Positions 44,374 to 55,775 of a stretch of 64,000 nucleotides of DNA are shown one piece after another. Both the position numbers and the translations under genes were made by a program. Where the stretch lies: positions 930,001 through 994,000 of the forward strand of contig JBANAY010000003.1 in assembly GCA_037952775.1 (NCBI GenBank). The letters are read 5' to 3'. The notes below the pieces were generated by a model. The model was not told the origin of the DNA. It ran no database searches and saw nothing but the letters and a program-made list of their open reading frames with translations. Origin of the DNA: Clonostachys chloroleuca. Lineage: Eukaryota > Ascomycota > Sordariomycetes > Hypocreales > Bionectriaceae. The stretch's first letter is position 1; every line of letters starts with the position of its first letter.

Positions 44374-47023
44374 ATGGGCACCTGGGACTGTTACTGCATG
44401 GTTTGTTGCGGGCCCATGACCTATGTCCGTATCCGTGGTCATGAGAACTACGTAAAAGACCCCAACGCTGGCCCCCGGACCGTGAGAGAAGAAGACGACG
44501 AGGCTGAAGAAAATCATGACCAAAGAGAAGAGGAAGAGGAAGAGGAAGATGATGGTTGGCTGTATGACCCCAAAGTTATCCAGCCGGCCGATATCGATTG
44601 GACTGAAAACTGTCGCGTGCTTGGAATTAACGCCCACTGCACTCGTTTGAGCAAGTATGCTGTCACCTCCAGATACACTTCAAGTAATCTCTTCAATATG
44701 CACTCAGACTCACTCTTAATAATCCAGGGCCTTCATATCCGGGCAGGGATGCTATGATGACCTTGGAGTCATGACTTGCGACCAGGGTGATGATCCCAAT
44801 TGTGAAGACGTCGAGGTCGAGGCAATGCCCTGCTATTTTGACTACAATGACAATGAAGACCCCGTGTTCCCTTTCCACATGGACTGTTTCAAGCTTCTGT
44901 CTCGATACCTGACAGGCTCAGACGACATTGGCCTCATCAACAAGGACGTGATGTATGGCGTCGTGTGCTCTCTCGCCGATTCGACCTGCTTGAACCTCGA
45001 TTACGCCTTACCTGGCACAGATTTCAGACCTACACCTGAACAGTCTTGGTACAGCATTGCTGGGGAAGAATTATTTGTTGTATCTCCGTTACGGATGGCA
45101 CCACTCTCTACAACAGAGATTGAAAAGTTGCAGCGTGGCACGGGCATTGCGTCCCTTGATCAAGCCCTGGGCAATAAAGTGAAATCGGACCTATTCTCTA
45201 AGCTCCCACGCGAAATCACAGATCAGATTTTCTCGGCTCTTGATGACACCTCGCTCATGGATCTCTTCAAGGCATCGTGGGCGCTCCACTCTGCGCATCA
45301 CAACAACCATGACTTCTGGATGAGGAGAATCAAGGACGAAATGGAATGCTTTTTCGAGCTCCAGGAAGTTCTCCAATCACCCGGATTCTTAGACGGGATT
45401 TCGAGCATGAAAGCTATCTACCTGTGGGCAAACTTGAAGAGCAAACCACAACTTGGGTTCAAAGGTAAATACATGGGAGTTGCCAACCGCCGTCGGATAT
45501 GGTTCGCCTGTGGGCAGATCGCCGAGTCTTATCGAGTGAAGATTGCTGTTTCAGCGGGCGACGTTGATGAATCTATTGAAGACAATGCAGCATCTCCCTA
45601 TACTTCTATAGTGTCCTGGCCCACCGCCTCTTCCGACCAAGTTTTCGCCCACTCCTTTTGGATATCCTCATGGGACGCGCTCTATTCCTCCAAGACTTTG
45701 GTCACGTTCTGGGATAGTGAAGACTACCTAGCTGGTATTGCAGTCGATATTAATAGCCAGAAACGACTTTTCGGGTTTGACAACAAAGAACATGACTTGC
45801 AACAGCGGACACTTGAGTTCCAGAAACATGAATGGATCGCTGAGATGATCCTCCATATTCCACCGATAGACCCCTTGGCCCCAAGCGCAGCAAACACATG
45901 GCCGAAGGCACCGGGAACCTTCACAGCACCAAAGGGCATTTCGGTAAGTGCTTTCCCTTGAACTACAAGCTGGTGCTTACTGAAAAAGATTCGGACATCA
46001 ACCGGGACCACCTTTTCAGTGGGCGAAACTGCTGTCGGCCACTGCCAACGATCGCTTCTGGCTCCTTCGGGCCAGACTGTGGTGGGAATGGCTGGTAATG
46101 TTGGCGTGAGTGTATCTCGCACAAAATGGGCTCAATATCCTTCTTCATATTAACCTCTGCCTTAGATCGTCCAAGGGAAGCCACGCATCATTCGGGCGGG
46201 ACTTCTTCTCTGCCCTAGGTCACTGTCTACAGACTCGCTGCTGTCGGAACCTGAAATCCCGAATCCGCCCCTAGCAGAGACGTTTCTTTGGACACAGAGC
46301 GCCTTTAACGTCCTTGGACGTCCTCTATGGGAGAATGACCAGCTCCGTTTACGAATTTTCGAAGGGGGCTTAGCAATGCAGCCAGGCGGCTACTTTCATG
46401 ACGACATTGTTCCACATGACGCATTCCTCTGGGCTCAGGACCGTTCTCAGCTACAAGCTTTGAAGAAGATTACCGTTTACAGCGTGCAGACTGGTACGAG
46501 ACAGACTGGTGGTTTGATCAAGAAGACGGAGATCACAAAGGCTGTAGGCAATATGCGTGCGGACTTTGACGATGCCAGTGGCCTTGGCCCGGTGTTTGCT
46601 AGATCTGAAGAGGTGAATGGAACGCCGATCCCTGACGACATGATTGAAACTTTTGAAATTGATGGACCGGGTGGAGAGCGTATCATTGAGCTCGCTGGTC
46701 GAATGGGTATATATCTTGATGCTTTCAAGGCAAGTTGCCCCCCCCATTGGACATTTGTCACAGATGAGACGCAAGTACTAATCTTGGAGGAAAAGCTACG
46801 CACGAATCGAGGACGAGAGTTCCTATGGAAGTCTCAAAGCGACGTCGGCGATGGCTGGAGATTCCTCACCGTTCCCGATGGTCACGAGGCAATTGCCGGG
46901 CTGATCCTTGCTTGGAGTGACCCATTCGGATACGATCCAGCAGACAATACTTTTGATCTGAGGGTATTTTGCTTTCCGCCTCATCAATTTTCGGGGATGC
47001 AAATAACCGCTAACATTGCGTAG
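44374..47023 (+). CDS. F-box protein of a large fungal family
   Basis: Four exons, 44374-44654, 44728-45943, 45989-46105 and 46166-47023, close in phase; 823 aa. The N-terminus has CYCMVCCGP, a Cys-rich start common to this fungal F-box group, then a run of acidic residues. The F-box is LPREITDQIFSALDDTSLMDLFKAS around residue 235-260. The C-terminal half is a beta-rich domain with FWDSEDYLAGI and DGHEAIAGLILAWSDPFG-like segments that probably binds the target. Expected to act as an SCF ubiquitin-ligase substrate receptor; target unknown. Confidence 0.8.
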
Positions 47024-47727
47024 ACGCACACCCGATTGGACTATCTGGGTATTGTAACCACCGAGTGCGAGGAGTAAGCCAAGACACGATAACAGAAGAA
47101 AATTTTTGTGTGACAGCTCATGAAGAGGGTCACATTTAAGGACTATCATGCAAAAGAGAAGTCAAATCCCGCCAAGGAGGATGGTCATACTGTCACTTCA
47201 AAGATAGCTTTACCTGTAACATCGCAGCGCCCCCCACCATCTTCACTGAGAAGCATAATGGCGATATCTTTACAAAGCGAATCAGCCACACTGTGATCGT
47301 AAGCAGCCACTTCTTCGGGAGCTCACATGCCGTGACAACTTAATATGTTCTTCGGCTAAGATATTCCTCTGAGCTGCCGTAGTATTTGAAATTAACAGCG
47401 AACAAACAAGCATCACACGGCCGAATACCCACAACAATGATTAGATTGGGTAGTATTTCATGCTGGCATGCAGTATCAAAATGCAGTAAGACACCGTTTT
47501 AGCCTGGATCGGCCATTTCAAGGCCTTTGGTCGCCCAGCCTAGATGCTCTCGCGTCGGTTGTATCTGGCCTGGGCGCCGATGCACAATAGTCGGACGTTT
47601 TCTTCTAGTCTCATCATAACCCTTTTCAAGTCAGTCGAGTACCACGAGATAGTGGTTCTAGATAATATATCCATATACGTATAGCTTTGAGCTTACTCTG
47701 CCTTAACTGATAAAACCAAATACTACC
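47024..47727. other. intergenic region
   Basis: 704 bp holding the P450 promoter. Nothing else recognised. Confidence 0.5.
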
Positions 47728-49462
47728 ATGGAAGTTACAAGTAATCTTTTGTTGGTTGGAATTGCCGTCACCTTGGGATCGTTGCTCGTTTTCCAACAGC
47801 GGAATCGCAAGGGGTTAGTCGTTCCACTTCCTCCTGGGCCTCGAGCACTACCTCTGCTTGGGAACATCTATGATCTGCCGACCGAGGAGAGCCCAGAATA
47901 TGAGCACTGGTCGAAGCACGAAAAGGAGTATGGCCCGGTCACTTCTGTGACTGTATTTGGGCAATCTATTGTCACCCTCAATGACAAACAGATTGCTGTC
48001 GACATATTGGATAAGAAGTCTCTCAAGACATCTTCTAGACCCTGGCTTGAGTTCGGTTTCGGATTGTAAGATATACTACCTTCATTGTGCTTTGATCATC
48101 CACTAAGCCTCATTTCTAGATGCGGCTTCGAAAATTACACGGGTGCACTCGCATACAATGAAACCTTTCGACTTCATCGGAAGCTTATGCACCAACATAT
48201 GGGCACAAAGACCATAGTTGAGGGATTCCGAGAGGCCCAGCGATTTGAAGTCCTGCGAATGCTTCGGCTTATATTGGATGAACTCAGCAAGTTGCTTGAT
48301 CACCTGGAGCTGTAAGTCCGCTTCCTGTTTTGGCCATTCAAAGAACGCGTGCAGAAGTTTTACTTATCGTCCTTGCAGTGCAACGGGTTCATCGATCATT
48401 AAGGTGACGTACGGATATTCTATCGACACGACTCGTCGCGACCCAGTTCTGGATCTTGTTACTCGTATGATGGCCATCTTCAATAAGGCAGCATCACCTG
48501 GGAACTGGCTAGTTGATATTGTGCCTGCTCTGAAATACCTGCCTGGCTGGTTTCCCGGGACAGGGTTCAAGCAAGCAGCTCGCGATTGGAAAGCAGAGGT
48601 TCTAGCAGCAGCCGAGAAGCCGTTCCAGTTCGTACAACGGCAGATGGAAGGCAACCGACACAGGAAATCTTATGTTTCAGGCGCATTGGAACACGCCAAA
48701 GATCAATACGATTCCGGGTATCAGTCTGCACTCAAGTTCTCGGCTGCAGCATTATATGGAGGTGGATCAGATACCACAGTCTCGACTCTGAGCTTCTTTT
48801 ACCTTGCTATGATCCTGTATCCGGAGGTACTTCAAAAGGCTCATGAGGAAATTGAAAGAGTTGTCGGCTCCGACAGGCTTCCGAACTTTGATGACCGCCC
48901 TAGTTTGCCTTACGTGGAGGGTATCGTCAAAGAGATGTATCGGTGGCAGCCAGTCGTTCCATTAAGCCTGCCGCACCGAAGCGATGAAGATTTGGTCTAC
49001 ATGGGATACCTGATCCCAAGAGGAGCTATTATACAGACTAACCTCCATTTGTTTGCGCGGGATTCCAGTGTTTATCACAACCCTGAAGACTTCAAGCCGG
49101 AGAGGTATGACGCCCCGTACGATGAGCCTGACCCAAAAGATTTCGTTTTCGGTTTCGGGCGCAGGATTTGCCCTGGCAGGAATTTTGCCGATTCTTTTCT
49201 TTTCCTTGCCATTGTACAGAGCCTAGCTGCGTTTCAAATCAGCAAGGAAGTCGATTCAGAAGGGCATGAGGTTGAACCGCCGCTCAACATTCTCCCAGGC
49301 GTTATCTCCCGCCCGGCTGAGTTTCCGTTTCGCATACGCCCGAGGACCGACAAGTGCAGGGAGCTAATCATGGCCGGTCAAAGGGCAGAGGCTCTTGATG
49401 GGAGCGACGCTGAGCTTTTCGAACATTATGGGTTGGTTTCCGAGGGCTCTGTGGGGAAATAG
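47728..49462 (+). CDS. cytochrome P450, OrdA-like (CYP64-type)
   Basis: Three exons, 47728-48065, 48120-48311 and 48379-49462, close in phase; 537 aa. N-terminal anchor (LLLVGIAVTLGSLLVF), proline hinge PLPPGPRALPLLGN, I-helix YGGGSDTTVS, ExxR as KEMYR, and heme loop FGFGRRICPGRNFAD with Cys441; all canonical. The sequence style resembles O-methylsterigmatocystin oxidoreductase-type P450s, a very large family in which function is diverse. ER-bound monooxygenase with unknown substrate; no biosynthetic backbone gene lies nearby. Confidence 0.88.
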
Positions 49463-49759
49463 TTTCAGGTCTAATTGGTTAGTGGGATTGAGTTGACTGG
49501 GGGCAGGATCCTACAAAGTCGAGGGCTGGTTGCTTGGGAGCTACAGACTGTGTGGTTTATGATGGTGGTTTTGATCATTCTATGACTTCGCCGTTGCTCG
49601 TAGAAGCCGTTGGAAATACCGTATTTTAATTGGCTTGTAAGATCTAAGGTATTAACGCGAGAATACTGTATATTTCCGTGATGGTGCCACTGGGCACATT
49701 GCAAGAAGCGGAGGCTTGGCATAGTGGGTTCAAAATTAGCATTAAGATTAGAAATCTGT

Positions 49760-50803
49760 ATGGTTGCATTCAAAGAGGCGGTCATAAAAAAGGGACAAAG
49801 ACTTGATTCTACACCGGCTAGCTGCCGTCCAACAAAGGAGAATCGAAAGAGCATGGCTTCAAGAAGGGAGAAAGCAGTAATCGATGAGACGGTGTCGCAG
49901 GCGGAAGACATACTCAAAGGGATTGAAAATATCAGAAGCAACAAAGACGCAGCAGCTACCAACAGTGAATTACCCGGCCTCCTGCAACGCCTCTACCTAG
50001 CTATTTGCACACTCCAGCAGTACAAACGGAACAAAGAACCTCCCCGGAATGCGATCGTCGAGGCGGACAAGGCGCTACTTGAAGGGTGGAAGGCTTTGCT
50101 GAAGACCACTGAGGCGTTGTCCGCAGGAGCTCCGAATGGCCACTTCCTGGCGGCTCGCATGATGCTCTTCCTCATGCATGGCTTTATATACCAGGAAGGG
50201 TTCCCATATGACCTGCAGGATTCGCCTCTAAGCCGAGACAGAGTGAAAAATCAAATGGCTTTCTCGAACGCCGTGGATGAAGCGTTGCGAGCTCAGCTCA
50301 GCCTCATCTGGGAGAAGAGCGGGAAAAAGGAGGACTTTAGGTGGGCTCTTACGCATCTCGAATCTAAGGATGACATCATCCGTACGGACTACAACCAAGC
50401 CGCCATGATAGCTCTCTCGTCGGAAGAGTTGTGGAAAGTTCCCGGCATGACGGGACAACAGCTGTGGAAGCCGAAGCCGGGTGATGAACCAATTTTTGAG
50501 CCTTTTGAGAATGCTACGAGTTATGAGTTTGCGGAAGACGAGTGGGATGATCTTGAAGACGAGACAGACCAGCACGATGATGATGGCAAAGAGGATGAAG
50601 AGGATGACGAGAACGAGAGTGGTCAAGATGATAATGTTGGTGATGTGGAACAGCCAATTATCAGTCAGACACTATTCTCAAATGGACCTCTTGAGGCGGA
50701 AATGGAGTACTGCCTAGTCAAAAGGAATGCGGAGTCATGGTTGGAAGGCCCGCGCTTGAAACTTTCCCGGCAGTTTGTGAAGGAGGTAACAAAGAAAACC
50801 TGA
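49760..50803 (+). CDS. hypothetical protein with acidic C-terminal region
   Basis: An uninterrupted frame of 347 aa from the ATG at 49760, or 316 aa from 49853 (MASRREKAV), which starts a cleaner helical domain. The body is alpha-helical with amphipathic segments (ALLEGWKALLKTTEALSAG). Residues about 265-305 are almost all Asp/Glu (EDEWDDLEDETD followed by DEEDDENES-type sequence), and the end is basic. I recognise no domain. Length, composition and lack of stops support coding. Confidence 0.55.
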   Translation: MVAFKEAVIKKGQRLDSTPASCRPTKENRKSMASRREKAVIDETVSQAEDILKGIENIRSNKDAAATNSELPGLLQRLYLAICTLQQYKRNKEPPRNAIVEADKALLEGWKALLKTTEALSAGAPNGHFLAARMMLFLMHGFIYQEGFPYDLQDSPLSRDRVKNQMAFSNAVDEALRAQLSLIWEKSGKKEDFRWALTHLESKDDIIRTDYNQAAMIALSSEELWKVPGMTGQQLWKPKPGDEPIFEPFENATSYEFAEDEWDDLEDETDQHDDDGKEDEEDDENESGQDDNVGDVEQPIISQTLFSNGPLEAEMEYCLVKRNAESWLEGPRLKLSRQFVKEVTKKT

Positions 50804-51195
50804 TGGTTTTCACCTGGCACGAATACATGATAGTAACTTTTCAGGTTGAATAAGATGATAAATTTCCACAGAGTGGTGTAACATTAAGACGAAGAGTTTA
50901 GACTAAGTTTGGAAAATCGTAGGATAGGAACTTATTATGTTTACGTATTAACGGCCTTCATAATTAATCGGCTACACCCTACGGTATTTATATCAAAGAA
51001 GCTTAGATAGTTCCTATAGATAGTAGAGACATATTCCGCGAGTATTAATATTGGTAGTCGTGACAATTCGGATATCATTACTATGCTAGATCTGTCAACA
51101 GTTCTAGACTGACTCTAACCTGATTTTTTACATGAATAATGGGAACAAGTGACTTACTGCTACTTAATAATGGTACTTAGTCGACTTATCTTTCA
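50804..51195. other. intergenic region
   Basis: 392 bp, AT-rich. Nothing recognised. Confidence 0.5.
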
Positions 51196-53482
51196 CTAGG
51201 GTGCCTGAGGATCCGCCAAGCAGTCTCCCGGGAGGGTAATGTCGGTTTCTTCCCCGGAGCCGAGTACATGGCGGTGCGTGTCGAATTCCAAATCCATCCA
51301 GAAAGAGTCGCCAAAATTGCCTCCCTTCATGAAATCCATAGTCTGGAGGTCCCACGGCATGTCTTGGGGGCCCGAAAAGCCCAGGGCCATGGGAGGCGAT
51401 GAGAACGATATGCCAGACAAGGGGCCAGTACTGACGCCGCCTAAGGGCATCGATTTCTTCAGTCTTTGCACATAGGCTGGCGTTTCCTCCCGTGCTCAAA
51501 TTTAGCTTCGAGTATTCCTTTCCTCTTGCTCCAGGCCTTCAAAACAAACGAAGCCAAAACGACATTCAACTCAAATGACAAATCAAACAGGTCTTGATGG
51601 TAATGGTATATGACTGGTATGAGTTCCCAGGCTCGCTCCACCAATACGCCCGAGGTGCGGCTGTGAAGCTCTCCAACTAGGTAGGTAAAGAGCTCATCTC
51701 AAAGAGGGTAGAAACAAATCACAACAAGTTCTTGGTTGCCATGGCCCGATACAAGCCAGCGACATGCTCAATAGCGTCAACGGAAAGGTGAAATAAATGA
51801 TCATTCCCATGGTGGGTTGTGAGCCTGTTTCAAGCTGCCTCCGGGCTGCTGGCACATCTTGCGGATCTTGGTGGTCATAGCGGATTTGATCTGCCATGCG
51901 TCTTGATGCAAAGGTCCTGCAGCAGGATCAGAGTATTGCTGCATGAGTTTGTCAAGATGGCCCTCTACACCTTCTGCCAACTTCTCGAGCTTGGCGCTCT
52001 GGTCTTGACTCCCTGTTCCGGTGGAAACAGCATTTTCCTCCCTGGAGGTTATGATATCCTCTATACCGGGCTGCGTTAATAGATGTTGAGTCATCCAGCA
52101 AAGTAATAGAAAGATAATCATGTCGGTTGGGCCATCTCGGCCTTGAAAAACTTCAGTCGCATTGGGGTAGAAGTCGCCGTCGTTCATATTAGTCGGCATC
52201 TTTCAGTCACAGGCTTGGGACATCAACGAAGGCGTGAAGCCAGATGATATAGCGGATCGAAAGTCGAGAAGTACAATGTTCCACCATACACGGCTCCTCA
52301 TCTCTGTGTCAAAAGGAGGCAGACCCAGTAACTGTCCGTCCCTGTGAAGTCCCATCTTCTGGGCGATGCGGATGCACACACCGCTTAACACACAGGTCAC
52401 ATGTGCGTCGTGCCGCCCATGAAGCGATAACTGCAGCATGCATTAGCCCACAAAGTGGAATAATCGACTATAGCGATACTGTTCCATACCAAGTGAAGTG
52501 TCAGTGCTTGAAGGATCACAATATCGGTAGTCTTGAGGAATCGAGCCCGGTGCAAGCCGCTCCTCAACGTCGAGGTATAGCGCTGAAACAAAGCATTTTT
52601 AGGAGACCCTACCATGGAGATGCATTCGTTGTCGTCCAATGCAACGACGGCGACGGCGTATATGGCAAAGAGTAAAGCCTCAATGTTCTCTGGCAGCCAG
52701 GGCCACGGCGCTGTCGCTTGAGCCAAGTAAGGCTGGACTGAAGGTACGTGGATAAGCTTGGTCACAGGGTTGACTCGGTCCAAAAATACTTGCCACAAGC
52801 AGAGCACATGGCTCGGAGGGGGTGCTATGGCTGGCTTTCAAGGATAGCTTCGCCCCCAACGAGAAGCTTCTCAGTGCTCCCAAACGACGGTGTAGGAAAC
52901 GTTACGTTTTGCACTCCATCAACACTTGCATCGCTCTCCATTATGGCTTTCATCGCCCGAAGCTGGTCATAAGAATGGTCAGACAATGGCAAGTTCTCTC
53001 TCGGTACATCATCTTGAAGCTTACCTCGTCGGATAGCGTAGCCATAGTACGCTACTCGTGAAACGGACAGATCCGTCTTCTGGCACGAACCTTCCCACGG
53101 TCGCACGAGGAGGGGACGAAGAGCTGGAAGCAGGTGTTCGAGACTGGGACGGTGGTTTTTTTTTTTTTTTTTTGGCTTCAAGGTCCCCTCGGCCATCTGC
53201 AAAATGTTGCAGCAGCTCCTCGCATCGTGCAAGCCTTGATTGCAATTCGGCATTCGGTCGTCGTCTCTTTCGCGTCGTGGAGTTGATGCGGGGAATGCAT
53301 GATACAGCTGCCTAAAACCATTCAAGAGTGAGCGCCGAGGTATTTGAAGAGTAGAAGCTAAAGTTCGGGGTATGCTGACCTTTACGCAGCTTGAACATGG
53401 GCTCTCGCGATCGCATTTTGACTTTCCGGTGTGTGCAGAGAACACAGGCTGGCTGTCGCGGAGAGTCGGAAGGGGAGACCAT
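51196..53482 (-). pseudogene. decayed Zn2Cys6 transcription factor gene
   Basis: From ATG 53482 the frame reads CVLCTHRKVK and then MRSRE; one frame over it continues KCDRESPCSSCVK, so the zinc cluster is broken inside an AAAA run near 53413-53416. Further on, blocks lie in different frames: a segment with an 18-nt T tract (53156-53173, Lys codons), RFVPEDGSVRFTSSVLW, RAMKAIMESDASVDG, SHVLCLWQVFLDRVNPVTKLIH, then RIAQKMGLHRDGQ. A TGA at 52203-52205 interrupts the frame before KMPTNMNDGD, which continues in the same frame. Another one-base change separates FEHGRKRQP from YVQRLKKSMPLGG near 51475. Order and content match one fungal Zn2Cys6 factor, but at least four lesions prevent translation. 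A true pseudogene is likely. Confidence 0.75.
53156..53173. repeat. poly-T tract, 18 nt
   Basis: An uninterrupted run of 18 T (poly-A on the coding strand) inside the broken regulator gene. Length slippage here could itself have broken the frame. Confidence 0.85.
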
Positions 53483-53965
53483 TGATGTCCCTCCGGCCTG
53501 CTGCTTGCCGGGCAAGAAGAAGTGAAAGTTGATTTAGAATCTAAGATAGGATGCTAGCTTCGGTCTACAGGAGCTTTAATACTACAGACGCGTCATGGCA
53601 CAACCACCCACCCCTGAAACGTATCGTATTTAAAGCGTGCCCAAGGGTTGAGTAATGTGAAGGGGACTGCGAGTTTGAGGGTCCACCACGCCAGGTAGTG
53701 CCGAGTAATGCACTTCAGCTGCTTAGCTGTAACATAACTGCTGTTGTGACACTATGACCATGGTCATATCTGTAGATGCAATGCTCAATTGCCTCTGGAC
53801 TGACATTCCAGCTTTCATGCTCTAGCTATATGCTCTGAGTCTATTAGCCTAAAATCATCACTCTATTAAGTTGATTTGTATATAGAAAGTAATTGGTAAT
53901 ACACAGACACATCCACCAGCTCTTAGCCATACCACCCTCCGCTAGATGTCAAGAAAAGGCCCTAA
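53483..53965. other. intergenic region
   Basis: 483 bp. Nothing recognised. Confidence 0.5.
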
Positions 53966-54935
53966 CTATTTGTTAGGCGCTGTGGCCTGAGCCTGGTCGC
54001 TTTCCAGCTCAATATCAGTGTAATTAGTCTTCCCGTTGTGGGATGTCACAACCCTACTTGGATGCCACACGTTGAATGTCACTGAGCATATAAGCACGAG
54101 TGCTGTGTTCAAGCAGTACAAGTAGACCTCGGACTTCTGGAGCACGCTGTCTTGTCCTGCAAATTCAGCAACCCGAAACACTGACCGCACCAGGATCAGG
54201 ACAGAACAAAAGTAGAGGATGAGGATAGATTGTCTCCAGGGCACTCGAGCTCCGAGACTGTCGGTCGTTGGCTGGCGGATGATCCGAGCGTGGAAGAGAG
54301 ATATGGCAGCGATAAAGCATGCAAAGAAGAGGATTTTTATTCCTAGACCGACTAGTATGACGTTCTGGCTGTGCTCGAGGGTACTTTTGCTGTCTGCGCC
54401 AGAAAGAATCCCACCGCCTGAGTGATGTTATAACCTGGCCGTGTAAAAATTAACGATAAACGCCTACCAATGCACTGGACCGCAAATGATAGGATGGCCT
54501 CAAACACGAAAATCTTGGTTAACCACCTCGCCCGAAATGAGGGATAGTTGTTCGGCGTCAAGAGTTCTGATAATTCGCCCCAGAATCATATATATCGAGG
54601 CCGCAAACAATGCTGGGGCTAACAAAGGGAGAAGAGTCTGGATTATGAACGGTACCAGTGACCAATCTGGAGTTTCGGCTGTGTTGACGCAACGTGATAC
54701 ATAGCCCGCGGCTTCAACTAAAGAGACAAATACTGTCAGATGTACAGGAGCATTTGGAGACTAGAGAGCAGAGCTCACATATGGACCCGATGAAGAAAGG
54801 TATGAAATTCCAAGTCTTGCTCTGGCACAATTGGAAGAAATGACCAACAGTGGATATTCCGAACAAGGCGGCACAGGTAGCGGCAGCGGCAAGCGATGGG
54901 TCGTAGAGGTATTTTCCGGGGGCGTTCTCTGCCAT
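53966..54935 (-). pseudogene. RTA1-like seven-helix membrane protein, one frameshift
   Basis: Three exons by splice signals, 54935-54779, 54717-54468 and 54417-53966. The coding total is 859 nt, one more than a multiple of three. The protein is a lipid-translocating exporter/RTA1-type: KYLYDPSLAAAATCAALFG, FEAAGYVSRC, LLAPALFAASIYMILGRII, then the frame changes between DAEQLSLIS and RARWLTKIFVFEAI at the ATTTCGG near 54540. Removing one T would restore the typical sequence. The last exon has the family's FRVAEFAGQ and VFNVYHP-like (TFNVWHP) blocks. Either a recent one-base insertion or a sequence error. RTA1-like proteins are linked to sterol or sphingoid-base stress resistance. Confidence 0.7.
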
Positions 54936-55775
54936 GGCGAGCGATTTGGTAGTATCCTGGTAACCGTGTGAGGAAGACAAACTTCTGAAGTAGAAGAAGA
55001 AGAAGGAGGAGGAGATGATGGTGGGGCCATGGTAATGATGGTGGCTTATATGTGCTTTTCTTTGGTGTGGACGTCCTCAATTATTGGGTGTTAAGCCATG
55101 CTACCATCTACAAGTTCCGTTAAAGGTAGCATCCTCAATAACACCCAGCAACTAGCCAAAATCTTACCTACTCCATCTACAAATTTACAGATATTGACTT
55201 CCGATACTCGCTAGTATAAGGGCTATGTGTGGAGCCATGTTTAGTGGTGAGAGGTCCATGGTCCAGAATGCTAATACACGTCTCCTAGAGCCATTAAGCC
55301 AAGCCATGTCTTCCGGGATCCATTGCGTAAGATCACTCAGCAGCAATGGAGTAACTCAGCCCCCGTGTTAAGACCATTAACCGCCGATTCGAGTGTGGGG
55401 TCCACATCTGGGCGGCGTTTCGGGTCTTAGGTAACTCCCGGTGGCCGTCTCGGGTCTTACGTAGGAGATTTCATCTCATTATTATCCACAGTCGATCAGA
55501 TATTTCCAATTTGAGTCCAACCAAGCAGACAACTTGCACCAGCTATTGTCTTCAAGGTCTTTACCAAATTACGAGGGAGGTGGCAGTGCCACAATTACAA
55601 GCATCTGAGGGGTTTCATCTGCATCGTCAACGTAACCAAATCAACAAGCCATGAGAAAGAAAAGGGATATGTCCAGAGGGCATGTACGAATCATCTTGTA
55701 TAAATAGCAAGCGCCGTGTACCACAATTTGTCTATCCCTAACTCATTATCCTGCCAAACCTTTTATTTATACATC
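54936..55775. promoter_or_regulatory. divergent promoter of RTA1-like and tyrosinase genes
   Basis: 840 bp without a gene. Two direct copies of TCGGGTCTTA lie at 55420-55429 and 55450-55459, 30 bp apart. Confidence 0.4.
55699..55707 (+). promoter_or_regulatory. TATA box of tyrosinase gene
   Basis: TATAAATAG lies 77 bp upstream of the ATG at 55776, a good TATA match at a plausible distance for a regulated secreted-enzyme gene. Confidence 0.5.

Noticed and set aside
48218..48378. Long frame reading through intron 2 of the P450 at 47728
   Set aside because: It replaces conserved P450 sequence; the GTAAGT...TTGCAG intron gives the expected LATGSSIIKVTYGYS.
40187..49462. Secondary-metabolite cluster around the two P450 genes
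   Set aside because: No polyketide synthase, NRPS, terpene synthase or dedicated tailoring set is present, and an F-box gene separates them.
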